From Shewanella sp. Isolate11 (GTDB lineage Bacteria > Pseudomonadota > Gammaproteobacteria > Enterobacterales > Shewanellaceae), in contig NZ_JAKEVF010000001.1 of the NCBI RefSeq assembly GCF_022398315.1, positions 786,644 through 850,643 on the forward strand: a stretch of 64,000 nt of DNA, written 5' to 3'. A program made the position numbers and the translations under genes. Shown piece after piece: positions 17,120 to 25,155 of this stretch (positions are counted from its first letter, which is position 1; the number at the start of each line of letters is the position of its first letter). The notes beneath the pieces were generated by a model, which saw nothing but the letters and a program-made list of their open reading frames with translations, had not been told where the DNA came from and did no database searches.

Positions 17120-18232
17120 ATGGATGTACTCCCATTTTTAAAAGTCATGGTTGACCGCAAAGCGTCGGATCTGTTTATCACCGCGGGCTTTCCCCCCAGT
17201 GCTAAGGTCGATGGTGAGGTTAAACCTCTTGCTGAAAATCCATTTACGCCGCAGCAGTCGTTAGAATTTGTCGAATCCTTAATGACAGAGGCACAACGTA
17301 CAGAGTTTCTCGAAAGCCGCGAATGTAACTTTGCTTATGCGGCAAAAGGACTCGGTCGTTTTCGTGTCAGTGCATTTTGGCAGCGAGAATCGCCAGGTTG
17401 CGTGATGCGTCGTATCGAAACCAAAATCCCCTTGGTTGAAGACTTAATGTTGCCGCCAATTTTGAAAGATCTGGTAATGAGCAAGCGTGGTTTGATCATC
17501 ATGGTCGGTGGTACCGGTACCGGTAAATCAACTTCACTGGCAGCGCTGGTGGGTTATCGAAACTCTCAGGCGCGCGGTCATATTTTGACCATTGAAGACC
17601 CTGTAGAATTTGTTCACGATCATCGTAAGAGTATTATTACTCAACGCGAAGTCGGCATAGATACCGAATCGTTCGATGCAGCACTGAAAAGTTCACTGCG
17701 TCAGGCGCCAGATGTGATTCTGATTGGTGAGATCCGTACTCAAGAGACCATGGAGTTTGCTCTCTCGTTCGCCGAAACGGGTCACTTGTGTATGGCTACC
17801 TTGCACGCCAACAACGCGAACCAAGCCTTAGATCGTATTATGCACTTGGTACCTGAGAGTAAACATCAGCAGTTACTTTTCGATTTATCGTTGAACCTAC
17901 GTGGTATTGTGGCACAACAGCTGATTCCTAAGAGCGATGGTAGTGGTCGTCGAGCGGCGATAGAGGTGTTAATCAATACCCCTCGTGTTGCCAGTTTGAT
18001 TCAGAAAAATGAGCTTCATGCGCTCAAAGAAACCATGGCCAAGTCCAATGAGCAAGGAATGCAGACATTCGACCAAGCATTGTTGAAGCTGTATGTGGAA
18101 GGCGAAATTACTTATTCAGATGCACTACATCATGCGGATTCACCCAACGATCTTCGCTTGATGATTAAGCTGCAAAGTAAAGAGTCTGCCAGCTCCGGCT
18201 TTATGGAAGGGGTAACTCTAGACTTAGATTAA
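17120..18232 (+). CDS. pilU: PilT-dependent retraction ATPase PilU
   Basis: PilU is a paralogue of PilT that boosts retraction force but usually needs PilT. It has 370 residues: N-terminal RKASDLFITAGFPPSAKVDGE, Walker A GGTGTGKSTS, Asp box LTIEDPVEFVHDH, Walker B APDVILIGEIRT, and His box HLCMATLHANNANQALDR. It differs from PilT in carrying a C-terminal extension (LQSKESASSGFMEGVTLDLD). AAGG precedes the ATG, and the gene is cotranscribed with pilT. It ends in a terminator. Confidence 0.96.
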   Translation: MDVLPFLKVMVDRKASDLFITAGFPPSAKVDGEVKPLAENPFTPQQSLEFVESLMTEAQRTEFLESRECNFAYAAKGLGRFRVSAFWQRESPGCVMRRIETKIPLVEDLMLPPILKDLVMSKRGLIIMVGGTGTGKSTSLAALVGYRNSQARGHILTIEDPVEFVHDHRKSIITQREVGIDTESFDAALKSSLRQAPDVILIGEIRTQETMEFALSFAETGHLCMATLHANNANQALDRIMHLVPESKHQQLLFDLSLNLRGIVAQQLIPKSDGSGRRAAIEVLINTPRVASLIQKNELHALKETMAKSNEQGMQTFDQALLKLYVEGEITYSDALHHADSPNDLRLMIKLQSKESASSGFMEGVTLDLD

Positions 18233-18256
18233 CAAGGTTTGTTTAATCTAGTGGAC

Positions 18257-18290
18257 AAAACCGGTAGCCTCTGAGGTTATCGGTTTTTTT
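18257..18290 (+). terminator. Terminator after pilTU
   Basis: CCGGTAGCCT pairs with AGGTTATCGG through two G-U pairs, with a CTG loop and seven T residues, 28 nt after the pilU stop. Confidence 0.88.
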
Positions 18291-18402
18291 ATCGATTTTT
18301 CGTATTATCTTGACCTAGGATTATCTGTTTTTATTGCTACATGCACTCTTGTATCCGATTAATCAAAAGCGAGCAAGAGACTGTCATTACAGGGAGTGAA
18401 TG

Positions 18403-18882
18403 ATGAAAAACATACTGATTTTGTGTCTAGTTTTGATTGCCGCTTGGCAGTTTTTACATCGAGACTCTGTCGATAGAGATAAGCTCGGATCCGATGAAAT
18501 CAATAATCTGGGCGTTGACGTTGCAGCAGTTGACGCAGTTGCTATCGATAGTAGCAAGCTGCTACAGAGAGCCTTTGAGCAACAACAAAGTGATATTCAA
18601 GTTCAAGGTGTTGGCCGAGTTATCCGTTTATTGGCCGATGATACACGTGGCTCAAAACATCAAAAATTTATTGTTAAAGTTTCTGCACAGCAAACCATCT
18701 TAATCGCTCATAATATCGACCTTGCCCCGCGCGTCGCAAACTTGAATGTTGGCGATAAGCTTGAGTTTTATGGTGAATATGAGTGGAACAACAAGGGGGG
18801 AGTGATACATTGGACTCATCACGACCCGAGAGGATACCATGTGGATGGTTGGCTAAAACATGATGGGCGTGTTTATCAGTAA
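18403..18882 (+). CDS. DUF3465-family exported or membrane-anchored protein
   Basis: This is a small protein whose first about 18 residues (MKNILILCLVLIAAWQFL) form a signal peptide or single N-terminal anchor. A linker rich in Asp and Val follows. From about residue 55 the DUF3465 domain begins (DIQVQGVGRVIRLLADD, then RGSKHQKFIVKV) and ends with the family hallmark HDPRGYHVDGWLKHDGRVY. Function is unknown. The fold looks OB-like, by inference from strand pattern. Two adjacent ATG codons could start it. GGGAG is 3 nt from the first (18400) and 6 nt from the second (18403), so I favour the second. It is followed 48 bp later by the GFA-family gene. Confidence 0.82.
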   Translation: MKNILILCLVLIAAWQFLHRDSVDRDKLGSDEINNLGVDVAAVDAVAIDSSKLLQRAFEQQQSDIQVQGVGRVIRLLADDTRGSKHQKFIVKVSAQQTILIAHNIDLAPRVANLNVGDKLEFYGEYEWNNKGGVIHWTHHDPRGYHVDGWLKHDGRVYQ

Positions 18883-18930
18883 ATTTCAGGCTAGCAGAAA
18901 GTCATGTAAGCAAGATTATAAGGATATAAG

Positions 18931-19335
18931 ATGATTACAGTTGTGGGTAAAACGCCAATAAAATTGAAACACATAGCGAGCTGCCACTGTGGTGGTGTGG
19001 AACTACTACTTTATCTGCCTAATGGGATAGAAAACCCTCGTCGCTGTGATTGTTCTATTTGTCGCCGAAAAGGGGCGATTGTTGCCTCTGTGGCGCTGGA
19101 TGGGATCACTATTTTAAAAGGTGACAATTTACTCAAGTTATATCAGTTTAATACGCTGACCGCTAAGCATTACTTTTGCTCAAATTGTGGTATTTATACC
19201 CATCACCAACGCCGCTCTGCACCCAATGAATATGGCTATAATGTTGGCTGTCTAGAAGGGGTTAATCCGTTTGATTTAGGAAAGGTTGTCACTCTCGATG
19301 GTGTTAATCATCCAGCCGACAGTGACGCAGACTAA
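18931..19335 (+). CDS. GFA/CENP-V-family zinc protein
   Basis: This is a 134-residue protein of the GFA (glutathione-dependent formaldehyde-activating, CENP-V/Mss4-like) family. Zinc-ligand motifs are clear: ASCHCGGVELLLYLP, RRCDCSICRRKGAIV and HYFCSNCGIYTHHQR. The family includes S-(hydroxymethyl)glutathione synthase-type and many uncharacterised members. Substrate cannot be assigned. It has AAGGATATAAG before the ATG and probably shares a transcript with the DUF3465 gene. It converges on ruvX. Confidence 0.9.
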   Translation: MITVVGKTPIKLKHIASCHCGGVELLLYLPNGIENPRRCDCSICRRKGAIVASVALDGITILKGDNLLKLYQFNTLTAKHYFCSNCGIYTHHQRRSAPNEYGYNVGCLEGVNPFDLGKVVTLDGVNHPADSDAD

Positions 19336-19351
19336 AAGTGGTGTTGTAGAT

Positions 19352-19771
19352 TTAATAGAGGTTTTCGAAGTAACTTTCGATGATTAACACTGCTGACATC
19401 GAGTCCACTTGCCCTTTAGTTAGCGCCTTATAACCGCCCATTTCAAATAGTCTTGCTTTGGCATCTGCAGTGGTCAGGCGTTCATCTTGGGTCGCGGTTT
19501 TCACCCCAAATCGACCGTTGATCCGATTGGCAAATTTACGTGCTCTCTGGGTCATCTCTTGTTCAGTTCCATCCATGTTCAATGGCAGACCTACAACGAT
19601 CAGATCGGGCTTCCACTCTTTGATTAAGGCTTCAATCTCTTCCCAGCGGGGAATGCCGTCGTTGGCTTTTATAGAACTCAGAGGTGTGGCACTGCCGGTG
19701 ATCTGTTGCCCAATGGCAACACCAATACTTTTAGTTCCGAAATCAAAACCTAATACGCTTGCTAAGCTCAT
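19352..19771 (-). CDS. ruvX: Putative pre-16S rRNA nuclease / Holliday-junction resolvase-like RuvX
   Basis: RuvX (YqgF) is an RNase H-fold nuclease implicated in 5' maturation of 16S rRNA and, in some reports, resolution of recombination intermediates. [18 protein letters not shown] contains the first catalytic Asp. [25 protein letters not shown] and [18 protein letters not shown] hold the other acidic residues (DERLTT is diagnostic). [13 protein letters not shown] carries the last Asp. An upstream in-frame start at 19843 adds 24 residues with no family support. AGGAAC precedes the ATG at 19771 (139 residues). It follows yqgE with a 31-nt gap. Confidence 0.93.
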   Translation of the reverse strand: MSLASVLGFDFGTKSIGVAIGQQITGSATPLSSIKANDGIPRWEEIEALIKEWKPDLIVVGLPLNMDGTEQEMTQRARKFANRINGRFGVKTATQDERLTTADAKARLFEMGGYKALTKGQVDSMSAVLIIESYFENLY

Positions 19772-19802
19772 TATTGTTCCTGTTGAATGATGTTTGGTCT
19801 GA

Positions 19803-20360
19803 TTATCCGTGGCCAGTAAGCGAGGAGAGCTGACTGATATCAAACCCCAATGATTGAGTGGCTTTTACCCAGCGTTCATCATGGGGAGTATTGAAAAGGA
19901 TATCGATATCTACCGGAATGGTTAACCAGGCATTATCGGCCAGTTCCTGTTCTAACTGGTCGCGTTTCCAGCCGGCATAGCCTAGGGCGACAATAAAGTT
20001 TTCAGGTGCCTGATCGTTTCCAAGTGATGTAAGCACATCCCGAGAGGTCGTTAGCATGAGCTGATCGCTGATCTGTTGGCTGCTGCTCCATTGAGATTGC
20101 GGCGTGTGTAATACGAAGCCTTTCTCTTGTGCCACTGGACCGCCGAGCAGTACCTGACTATTGATACTTTCTATGGTGCGGTAGTCTTCAAGTTGCATCT
20201 GTTTTAGCAGCTCATTGACATCGACGCCTATGGGTTTATTGACCATCAAACCCATGGCGCCTTGTTCATTATGTTCGCATAAATAGATCACGCTGCGCTC
20301 AAAAAAAGAATCATTGAGTGCGGGCATGGCTAACAATAAATGGTTCTGCAAACTTTCCAT
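19803..20360 (-). CDS. yqgE: YqgE/AlgH-family protein
   Basis: This is a 185-residue cytoplasmic protein of the UPF0301 (YqgE/AlgH) family. The N-terminal [21 protein letters not shown], then [19 protein letters not shown], is the family signature. [26 protein letters not shown] and [20 protein letters not shown] follow. AlgH was originally tied to alginate regulation, and its biochemical function is unknown. Start chosen at the ATG at 20360, with GAGGTG 6 nt upstream. An earlier in-frame codon adds MRCQ. yqgE-ruvX order is widely conserved. Confidence 0.93.
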   Translation of the reverse strand: MESLQNHLLLAMPALNDSFFERSVIYLCEHNEQGAMGLMVNKPIGVDVNELLKQMQLEDYRTIESINSQVLLGGPVAQEKGFVLHTPQSQWSSSQQISDQLMLTTSRDVLTSLGNDQAPENFIVALGYAGWKRDQLEQELADNAWLTIPVDIDILFNTPHDERWVKATQSLGFDISQLSSLTGHG

Positions 20361-20378
20361 CTGGCACCTCACGGTGGT

Positions 20379-20708
20379 TTAACCACCGGCCAATTTAACT
20401 TGATAATTCAATTTTTCAAGCAGTGATTTAAGCTGTTCGCGGTTATCGGTTTGGACTTCGATATTAAACTCTTTGACAGTTCCACCACAGCCGCACTGTT
20501 TTTTCAGCTTTTGTGCTAAGGCTTTTAACTCTTTTTCGTCTAATCCCAGTCCTTTGATCACTGATACGCCTTTGCCTTTTCGTCCCTTGCTGTCTTTATG
20601 AATACGGACGATGCCATCGCCTTCAGGGATAGATTTCGGTTCTGGCTTCTCGGTAATTTTACCGCCATCAGTGCTATAGACTAAGGAGATATTAGGGTCG
20701 ATTCTCAT
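20379..20708 (-). CDS. yciH: YciH-family (SUI1/eIF1-like) translation factor
   Basis: This is a bacterial eIF1-like protein of 109 residues. The SUI1 core is evident: GDGIVRIHKDSKGRKGKGVS, VIKGLG, and LAQKLKKQCGCGGTVKEFNI with the CGCGG turn that contacts the ribosome in eIF1. E. coli YciH affects initiation fidelity and is linked to stress. An upstream in-frame extension to 20801 would add 31 residues through an A-rich terminator, so I use the ATG at 20708. It lies 18 bp upstream of yqgE, likely one transcript. Confidence 0.92.
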   Translation of the reverse strand: MRIDPNISLVYSTDGGKITEKPEPKSIPEGDGIVRIHKDSKGRKGKGVSVIKGLGLDEKELKALAQKLKKQCGCGGTVKEFNIEVQTDNREQLKSLLEKLNYQVKLAGG

Positions 20709-20787
20709 CTTTAACTGGCTTGTAATGAAGGATAGTTTGAGTTTAACAAATTGCGCTATGTTGTGGGAGCGCTTAGGAATAATAGCG

Positions 20788-20812
20788 AAAAAAAAGACCA
20801 CTAAATGTGGTC
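20788..20812 (-). terminator. Terminator between the Fur-boxed membrane gene and yciH
   Basis: Read on the minus strand, GACCAC / GTGGTC with loop ATTTA is followed by at least eight T residues. It lies about 110 nt downstream of the small membrane gene, insulating yciH from it. Confidence 0.85.
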
Positions 20813-20922
20813 ATGGATGAGGCTAAATATCGATCTGCAGGGAGATATCAGGCCTGTATTATCCCAAAGCAACTAACCTCAGTTTACTGATTTAAGTTAG
20901 CGCAAGTAGTGAGAAAACTTAT

Positions 20923-21237
20923 TTAAAAGACTTTTACCAGCATAGATATCAATGTCACTGCGGTAAGCCCGGCACAAGGTAGGATAAACCTGTGCAGCTG
21001 AGATATCGCTACCGCGCAGCCTGTAAGAGCGAAACTTATCGCAATCAATGCGTTAGTCGATTGATGACCACTAAAGAGCACGATTGATAATACAATGACG
21101 GCACTAAGAGGAAACAAAAATAAGATTTTTTGCCCTTTGGGCTGCTCGGTCACAACTGAGTTTGACGTCGCTAATGAATTAGGGGCAAACATAAAGATGG
21201 CACTTGCAACTAAGATGGCGCTGATAAACCACATCAT
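20923..21237 (-). CDS. Small inner-membrane protein of unknown function, putatively Fur-regulated
   Basis: This is a predicted 104-residue membrane protein with three to four hydrophobic segments (MWFISAILVASAIFMFA, ILFLFPLSAVIVLSIVLF, ALIAISFALTGCAVAISQL, PCAGLTAVTLISMLV) and a short polar loop (SVVTEQPKGQK). I do not recognise its family. Adjacent ATG codons at 21237 and 21234 can start it, with GGAG 9 nt upstream. An earlier in-frame TTG at 21252 is less likely. A strong Fur-box palindrome lies 25-40 bp upstream, overlapping the -10 of a plausible promoter, so expression is probably induced in iron limitation. It is monocistronic and closed by a terminator. Confidence 0.6.
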   Translation of the reverse strand: MMWFISAILVASAIFMFAPNSLATSNSVVTEQPKGQKILFLFPLSAVIVLSIVLFSGHQSTNALIAISFALTGCAVAISQLHRFILPCAGLTAVTLISMLVKVF

Positions 21238-21261
21238 GCTAAAAATCTCCAATCAATCTAA

Positions 21262-21300
21262 TTGATAATCATTATCATTTAAATCGATTGCTGAAGTCAA
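21262..21300 (-). promoter_or_regulatory. Fur box overlapping a sigma-70 promoter
   Basis: The palindrome TGATAATCATTATCA (about 21263-21277) matches the core of the Fur consensus (GATAATGATAATCATTATC) closely. On the minus strand a promoter TTGACT (21295-21300), 18 bp, GATAAT (21271-21276) overlaps it, so Fur-Fe2+ binding would block transcription of the small membrane gene. Confidence 0.72.
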
Positions 21301-21411
21301 GCTGTATGATTGGCTTTTTTTACACAGTTAAAGTTGTAGAGTATTAAGATGCTCTGTAAGCTTAAATTAATATCTTTTGTGTATTTTCAACTTATTATCG
21401 CTGGAGTATTT

Positions 21412-21966
21412 ATGAAACACGTAATCGTCTTGGCAGCTATGTTGGCGTTGTCAGCTTGTAGCACGCTGAAATCGAGCTCAGATTATGATCCTAATGTGAA
21501 TTTCAGTGGCATTAAAAATTATGCTTGGGTTGTGCAAAAAAATGATGATGCAACTTATCAGCTTGACGGTTTAATGGAGCAAAGGGTTAAAAATGCCGTC
21601 GATGCAGAGTTACAGCTAAAAGGTTTGAGTAAAACAGATGAGGCTCAGGCTGACGTGCTTGTGAATTACTTCACTAAAGTTGATAAGAAAATTAACGTCG
21701 ACACATTCAATACTAATTTTGGTTATAACCCCTATTATGGTCCGGGCTGGGGATGGGGCGGTAATATGAGTACTCAAACCACAGTACGCGAATATGAAGT
21801 GGGTACCTTAGTTATCGATTTAGTCAGTACCGAAACCGGTAAGTTAATCTGGCGTGGTTCAGTCGCCGATACCATCAGAGAAAAAAACACCCCAGAAGAG
21901 CGAATCGAAGTGGTGAATAAAGCTATCGCACAAATGATGCAAGCTTATCCACCTAAATCTCAATAA
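21412..21966 (+). CDS. DUF4136-family lipoprotein
   Basis: This is a 184-residue predicted lipoprotein. The signal MKHVIVLAAMLALSAC ends in a lipobox with Cys16. The DUF4136 domain follows (YDPNVNFSGIKNYAWVV, KNAVDAELQLKGL, ADVLVNYFTKVD). It contains a Gly/Tyr/Trp-rich segment (YNPYYGPGWGWGGN) and TTVREYEVGTLVIDLVS with GKLIWRGSVADT near the end, all typical of this family of outer-membrane-associated lipoproteins of unknown function. GGAG precedes the ATG at 21412. An earlier in-frame start at 21349 would extend the signal region by 21 residues and is unlikely. Confidence 0.87.
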   Translation: MKHVIVLAAMLALSACSTLKSSSDYDPNVNFSGIKNYAWVVQKNDDATYQLDGLMEQRVKNAVDAELQLKGLSKTDEAQADVLVNYFTKVDKKINVDTFNTNFGYNPYYGPGWGWGGNMSTQTTVREYEVGTLVIDLVSTETGKLIWRGSVADTIREKNTPEERIEVVNKAIAQMMQAYPPKSQ

Positions 21967-21987
21967 GACTGATATTTGGTGATATAA

Positions 21988-22013
21988 AAGAGCGGCTTAG
22001 GCCGCTTTTGTTG
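21988..22013 (+). terminator. Terminator after the DUF4136 lipoprotein gene
   Basis: A 6-bp GC stem AGCGGC / GCCGCT with loop TTAG is followed by TTTTGTTG, 24 nt after the stop. It overlaps the earliest possible start of the next gene. Confidence 0.75.
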
Positions 22014-22085
22014 TATTTAACAACTAAAAAATGCCGACTTTTATCATCTTTAGACCAAAGTGCTAGATACGTAACCCAGCAGCTA

Positions 22086-22583
22086 ATGTTATTTTGGCAA
22101 TCCTTGATTGAAATGGATTATGGAGGCGAAGTGGAGCAGTTCTTACAGCAGTGGTTTTGTCACTATGAAAAAGGATCCGGTGTTGAAATCGATAATCTTA
22201 GTCGGCAAACCTTAGAAAACTGGCAACAGCTTCTTGATCAAGCCAAATTAGGTGAACTAGACACTTGGCAAAGAAACCCGCCGGGAAGACTCGCGTTAAT
22301 CTTATTAATGGGACCGGTAGCGCACTTGCTCGGCGACGATAACCTAATGATGCTACAAGCCAAGGCGCGAGAACTATGTGTTTCAGGGGTCAATAAAGGC
22401 TTCGATACCCAGCTTGAACCTTTACAGCGTCGCTGTTTCTACGATCCACTATTCTATTCGGCAAAGTCCGATGATAAAGCGTTATTAATTCGTTTGTTAG
22501 AAGGGATGCAATCTCAAGTTCAACAGACGGTTAAACCTGCATGGCAGAACTGGTATCAACAGGCTGCAATCACCTCTTTATAA
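22086..22583 (+). CDS. DUF924-family protein
   Basis: This is a cytoplasmic alpha-helical protein of the DUF924 family (TPR-like fold), function unknown. Recognisable family pieces are LMLFWQSL near the start, the patch LGELDTWQRNPPGRLALILL and FYDPLFYSAKSDDKALLIRLLEG near the end. Start choice is uncertain. The open frame extends up to TTG codons at 22008 and 22011, but those lie on the preceding terminator with no ribosome site. The first ATG is at 22086 (165 residues), also with a weak site. DUF924 proteins begin just before the FW pair, so the ATG may cut a few residues. Confidence 0.72.
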   Translation: MLFWQSLIEMDYGGEVEQFLQQWFCHYEKGSGVEIDNLSRQTLENWQQLLDQAKLGELDTWQRNPPGRLALILLMGPVAHLLGDDNLMMLQAKARELCVSGVNKGFDTQLEPLQRRCFYDPLFYSAKSDDKALLIRLLEGMQSQVQQTVKPAWQNWYQQAAITSL

Positions 22584-22597
22584 CTTCCTTCGTATTG

Positions 22598-22632
22598 ATG
22601 GGCAAAGTCAGTTTTTTTGCCCATTATTTTTA
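22598..22632 (+). terminator. Terminator after the DUF924 gene
   Basis: A 9-bp stem ATGGGCAAA / TTTGCCCAT with a 9-nt loop is followed by TATTTTTAATTT, 15 nt beyond the stop codon. Confidence 0.78.
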
Positions 22633-23080
22633 ATTTCTTGTCTTTATTGCTGATATTTAGGTCATTTCATTGGCTTTTTTAAATTTGGCTAACTAACTTA
22701 TATTCATAAACTGGCTAGAGTTGTTAACTTCTACTTACTGCACTTAAGTATTTTTATCTACCCTGTTGCCATCAAAAAGGATGATGGACAGCCTATTTTG
22801 TATTTTTAAGTGTTTTTGGCTGTAAAATAAACCTGTTGTAAGTAATTAGGCTTTTGTTTTGCAACAACTAATGGTAAAAGGTAAGCAGATATTTAGCCTG
22901 AGTCTTTAAAGCTTTATGAATGAAAGCGTGTGGGACAGAATCCCCAAATAGTTTCAGTTAAAATCGTTTATGTTTAAGCACTCAGTACACTGGTGAACAG
23001 CCGCTGAGTTATCAAGTGATTAATACCTAATTTATTGTTAAGGCACGCTAATATCGGGCCGAATTTGTAGGGAGCGTTAT
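22633..23080. other. Gene-free region upstream of mscS
   Basis: About 450 AT-rich bases separate the DUF924 terminator from the MscS gene. I see a small hairpin (CCATC / GATGG, near 22770-22786) and a good ribosome site (GTAGGGAGCG) just before 23081. No open frame, tRNA or repeat is visible, and I could not pick a single convincing promoter. Confidence 0.45.
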
Positions 23081-23905
23081 ATGGAAAACTTGGATAGTTA
23101 TATTGAAAAAGCACCTGAACTCATCATGACCTATGGTGTGCAGGTGATTTTAGCTTTAGTCATTTTTATCTTAGGTAAGTATTTCTCTAATGTAGCGAAA
23201 AAGCTAACCGTTAAACTGCTTACTAAACGCGAAATCGATAAGACGGTGGTGAGTTTTGTCGCCAATATGGCATGGGCGGTAGTGTTTGTATTCACTGTGA
23301 TTGCGACCCTGGGCCAAATTGGTGTTCAAACAGCGTCATTAGTTGCGGTTATCGGTGCCGCAGGCTTAGCGGTAGGTTTAGCGCTGCAGGGCTCGTTATC
23401 AAACTTTGCTTCAGGAGTGTTGATGGTATTATTCCGTCCCTGCCGAGTTGGAGATTATATTGAGGCTGCGGGTACTGCCGGTGTTGTAGATGAAATCACT
23501 ATCTTTTCGACCAAGTTACGTAGTCCTGATAACAAAGTGATTGTGGCGCCAAACTCGGCGGTAATGAACGGCACTATTGTTAACTATTCAGCAATGGATA
23601 CGCGTCGCATCGACTTAGTGATTGGGGTTTCTTACGATGCCGATCTTAAGCAGACCAAAGATGTGCTGAAAAAGGTACTGGATAATAGTAGTTATGTGCT
23701 TAAAGATCCTGCTTATACGGTTGCTTTACTCGAGCTCGCAGATTCATCAATCAACTTTGTTGTTCGTCCTTGGGTAAAAGGTGCCGATTTCTGGCCTGCA
23801 CGTTTTGAGATTTTAGAACAGATTAAATTGGCGCTAGATGAAGCCAATATTGGTATCCCCTATCCACAAATGGATATTTACGTCAAAGAAGCTCCAGCGG
23901 CGTAG
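23081..23905 (+). CDS. mscS: Small-conductance mechanosensitive channel MscS
   Basis: MscS is a heptameric inner-membrane channel that releases solutes on hypo-osmotic shock. The protein has 274 residues (E. coli MscS 286). Two N-terminal membrane helices (MTYGVQVILALVIFILGKY and VSFVANMAWAVVFVFTVIAT) are followed by the pore helix TM3, rich in Gly and Ala (AAGLAVGLALQGSLSNFASG), then VLMVLFRPCRVGDYIEAAGT and the beta domain TVDEI-like VVDEITIFSTKLRSPDN. The C-terminal cage domain ends near YPQMDIYVK. GGGAG precedes the ATG. The gene is monocistronic, with a terminator immediately after. Confidence 0.93.
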   Translation: MENLDSYIEKAPELIMTYGVQVILALVIFILGKYFSNVAKKLTVKLLTKREIDKTVVSFVANMAWAVVFVFTVIATLGQIGVQTASLVAVIGAAGLAVGLALQGSLSNFASGVLMVLFRPCRVGDYIEAAGTAGVVDEITIFSTKLRSPDNKVIVAPNSAVMNGTIVNYSAMDTRRIDLVIGVSYDADLKQTKDVLKKVLDNSSYVLKDPAYTVALLELADSSINFVVRPWVKGADFWPARFEILEQIKLALDEANIGIPYPQMDIYVKEAPAA

Positions 23906-23923
23906 TACATTTTTACATCGCAA

Positions 23924-23950
23924 AAGGTCAGCAAATGCTGGCCTTTTTTC
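23924..23950 (+). terminator. Terminator after mscS
   Basis: AAGGTCAGCA pairs with TGCTGGCCTT (one G-U) around an AA loop or slightly larger, followed by TTTT, 18 nt past the stop codon. Confidence 0.88.
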
Positions 23951-24056
23951 TTATCTAAATTTGAACGGTAAATCATTAGAAAAGGGCTGGCAGCCGTAAT
24001 TGGCTAGGAGTAAGATGCTCTGTCATAAACTGATGTTGTGATTAGGAAAGGGGAAG

Positions 24057-25064
24057 ATGATCGATTTTCGCAGTGATACTGTAACCAAGCCCACAGAAAA
24101 GATGCGCCAAGCTATGGCAAACGCCGAAGTTGGCGATGACGTTTATGGTGATGATCCAAGTGTTAACCGCTTAGAGTCGATGGCTGCTGAGCGTTTTGGT
24201 TTTGATAGTGCCTTATTTACCTCATCAGGTACCCAAGCAAACTTGTTAGCATTGATGTCTCATTGTGAACGTGGTGATGAATATATTTGTGGTCAGCAAG
24301 CTCATAACTACAAATTCGAAGGGGGCGGTGCTGCCGTGTTAGGTAGCATTCAGCCGCAACCATTAACCAACCAGGATGATGGTTCGATATTACTGAGCGA
24401 CATTGAAGCCGCCATTAAACCGGCCGATTTCCATTTTGCCAATACCAAGCTTATTAGCCTAGAAAACACCATAGGTGGCAAGGTGCTGCCCATGCAATAT
24501 CTGGCTAAGGCACAAGAGCTCGCCTTTAACCGCCGTTTACGCATCCACTTAGATGGCGCTCGGGTTGCGAATGCCGCAGTCGCGCAGCAATGTGATATTA
24601 GTGAGATCACCCAATATTTTGATTCGGTTTCTATTTGTCTTTCAAAAGGATTATGTGCACCTGTAGGTTCGTTGTTATTGGGTGATGAGCTGCTGATCCG
24701 CAAGGCGCGTCGCTGGCGCAAGATGTTAGGTGGAGCTATGCGCCAAGCAGGCATTCTTGCAGCGGCAGCGCATATTGCCTTGGATGAGCAGGTTGAGCGT
24801 TTAAGTTGTGACCATGACAATGCCAAATACCTTGCAGATCAGCTGAATCAGTTAGATGAATTTGAGGTAGATTTGGCTCAAGTTCAGACCAATATGTTGT
24901 TTGCGGCAGTGAGTGACAAGCTTGATATTGGCGTCGTTGCCGCAGCATTACAGCAGCAGGGGATTTTGATTAGCGCGGGCAAGACTCTGCGTTTGGTGAC
25001 TCATGCAGATATCAGTCGCAGTGATATCGATGTCTTTATCAAGGCATTAAAAGCATTGCTTTGA
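24057..25064 (+). CDS. ltaE: Low-specificity L-threonine aldolase LtaE
   Basis: This PLP enzyme cleaves L-threonine and L-allo-threonine to glycine and acetaldehyde. It has 335 residues. The N-terminus IDFRSDTVTKPTEKMRQAMA, GDDVYGDDPSVNRLE and FTSSGTQANLLALMSHCERG are characteristic. HLDGARVANAAVA carries the conserved Asp and Arg that contact PLP. The Schiff-base Lys is in SICLSKGLCAPVGS. The C-terminal ILISAGKTLRLVTHADISR binds the carboxylate. AAGGGGAAG provides the ribosome site. The gene is monocistronic, and its terminator lies between it and the convergent His-rich protein gene. Confidence 0.95.
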   Translation: MIDFRSDTVTKPTEKMRQAMANAEVGDDVYGDDPSVNRLESMAAERFGFDSALFTSSGTQANLLALMSHCERGDEYICGQQAHNYKFEGGGAAVLGSIQPQPLTNQDDGSILLSDIEAAIKPADFHFANTKLISLENTIGGKVLPMQYLAKAQELAFNRRLRIHLDGARVANAAVAQQCDISEITQYFDSVSICLSKGLCAPVGSLLLGDELLIRKARRWRKMLGGAMRQAGILAAAAHIALDEQVERLSCDHDNAKYLADQLNQLDEFEVDLAQVQTNMLFAAVSDKLDIGVVAAALQQQGILISAGKTLRLVTHADISRSDIDVFIKALKALL

Positions 25065-25090
25065 GGTTAACCTGCTTTGCGACCCAATAA

Positions 25091-25117
25091 AAAGCCATCC
25101 TTTTGCGATGGCTTTGT
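25091..25117. terminator. Terminator between ltaE and the convergent His-rich protein gene
   Basis: A perfect 9-bp stem AAAGCCATC / GATGGCTTT with a 7-nt loop lies 26 nt after the ltaE stop, flanked by A-rich sequence on the left and TTTGTTAT on the right. Confidence 0.8.
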
Positions 25118-25155
25118 TATGCTTCAATTGGCTTCAGTAGAACTAGATATTGGGT

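Noticed and set aside
24350..24826. 158-residue minus-strand frame within ltaE
   Set aside because: Antisense shadow. The plus-strand enzyme is complete with its PLP lysine.
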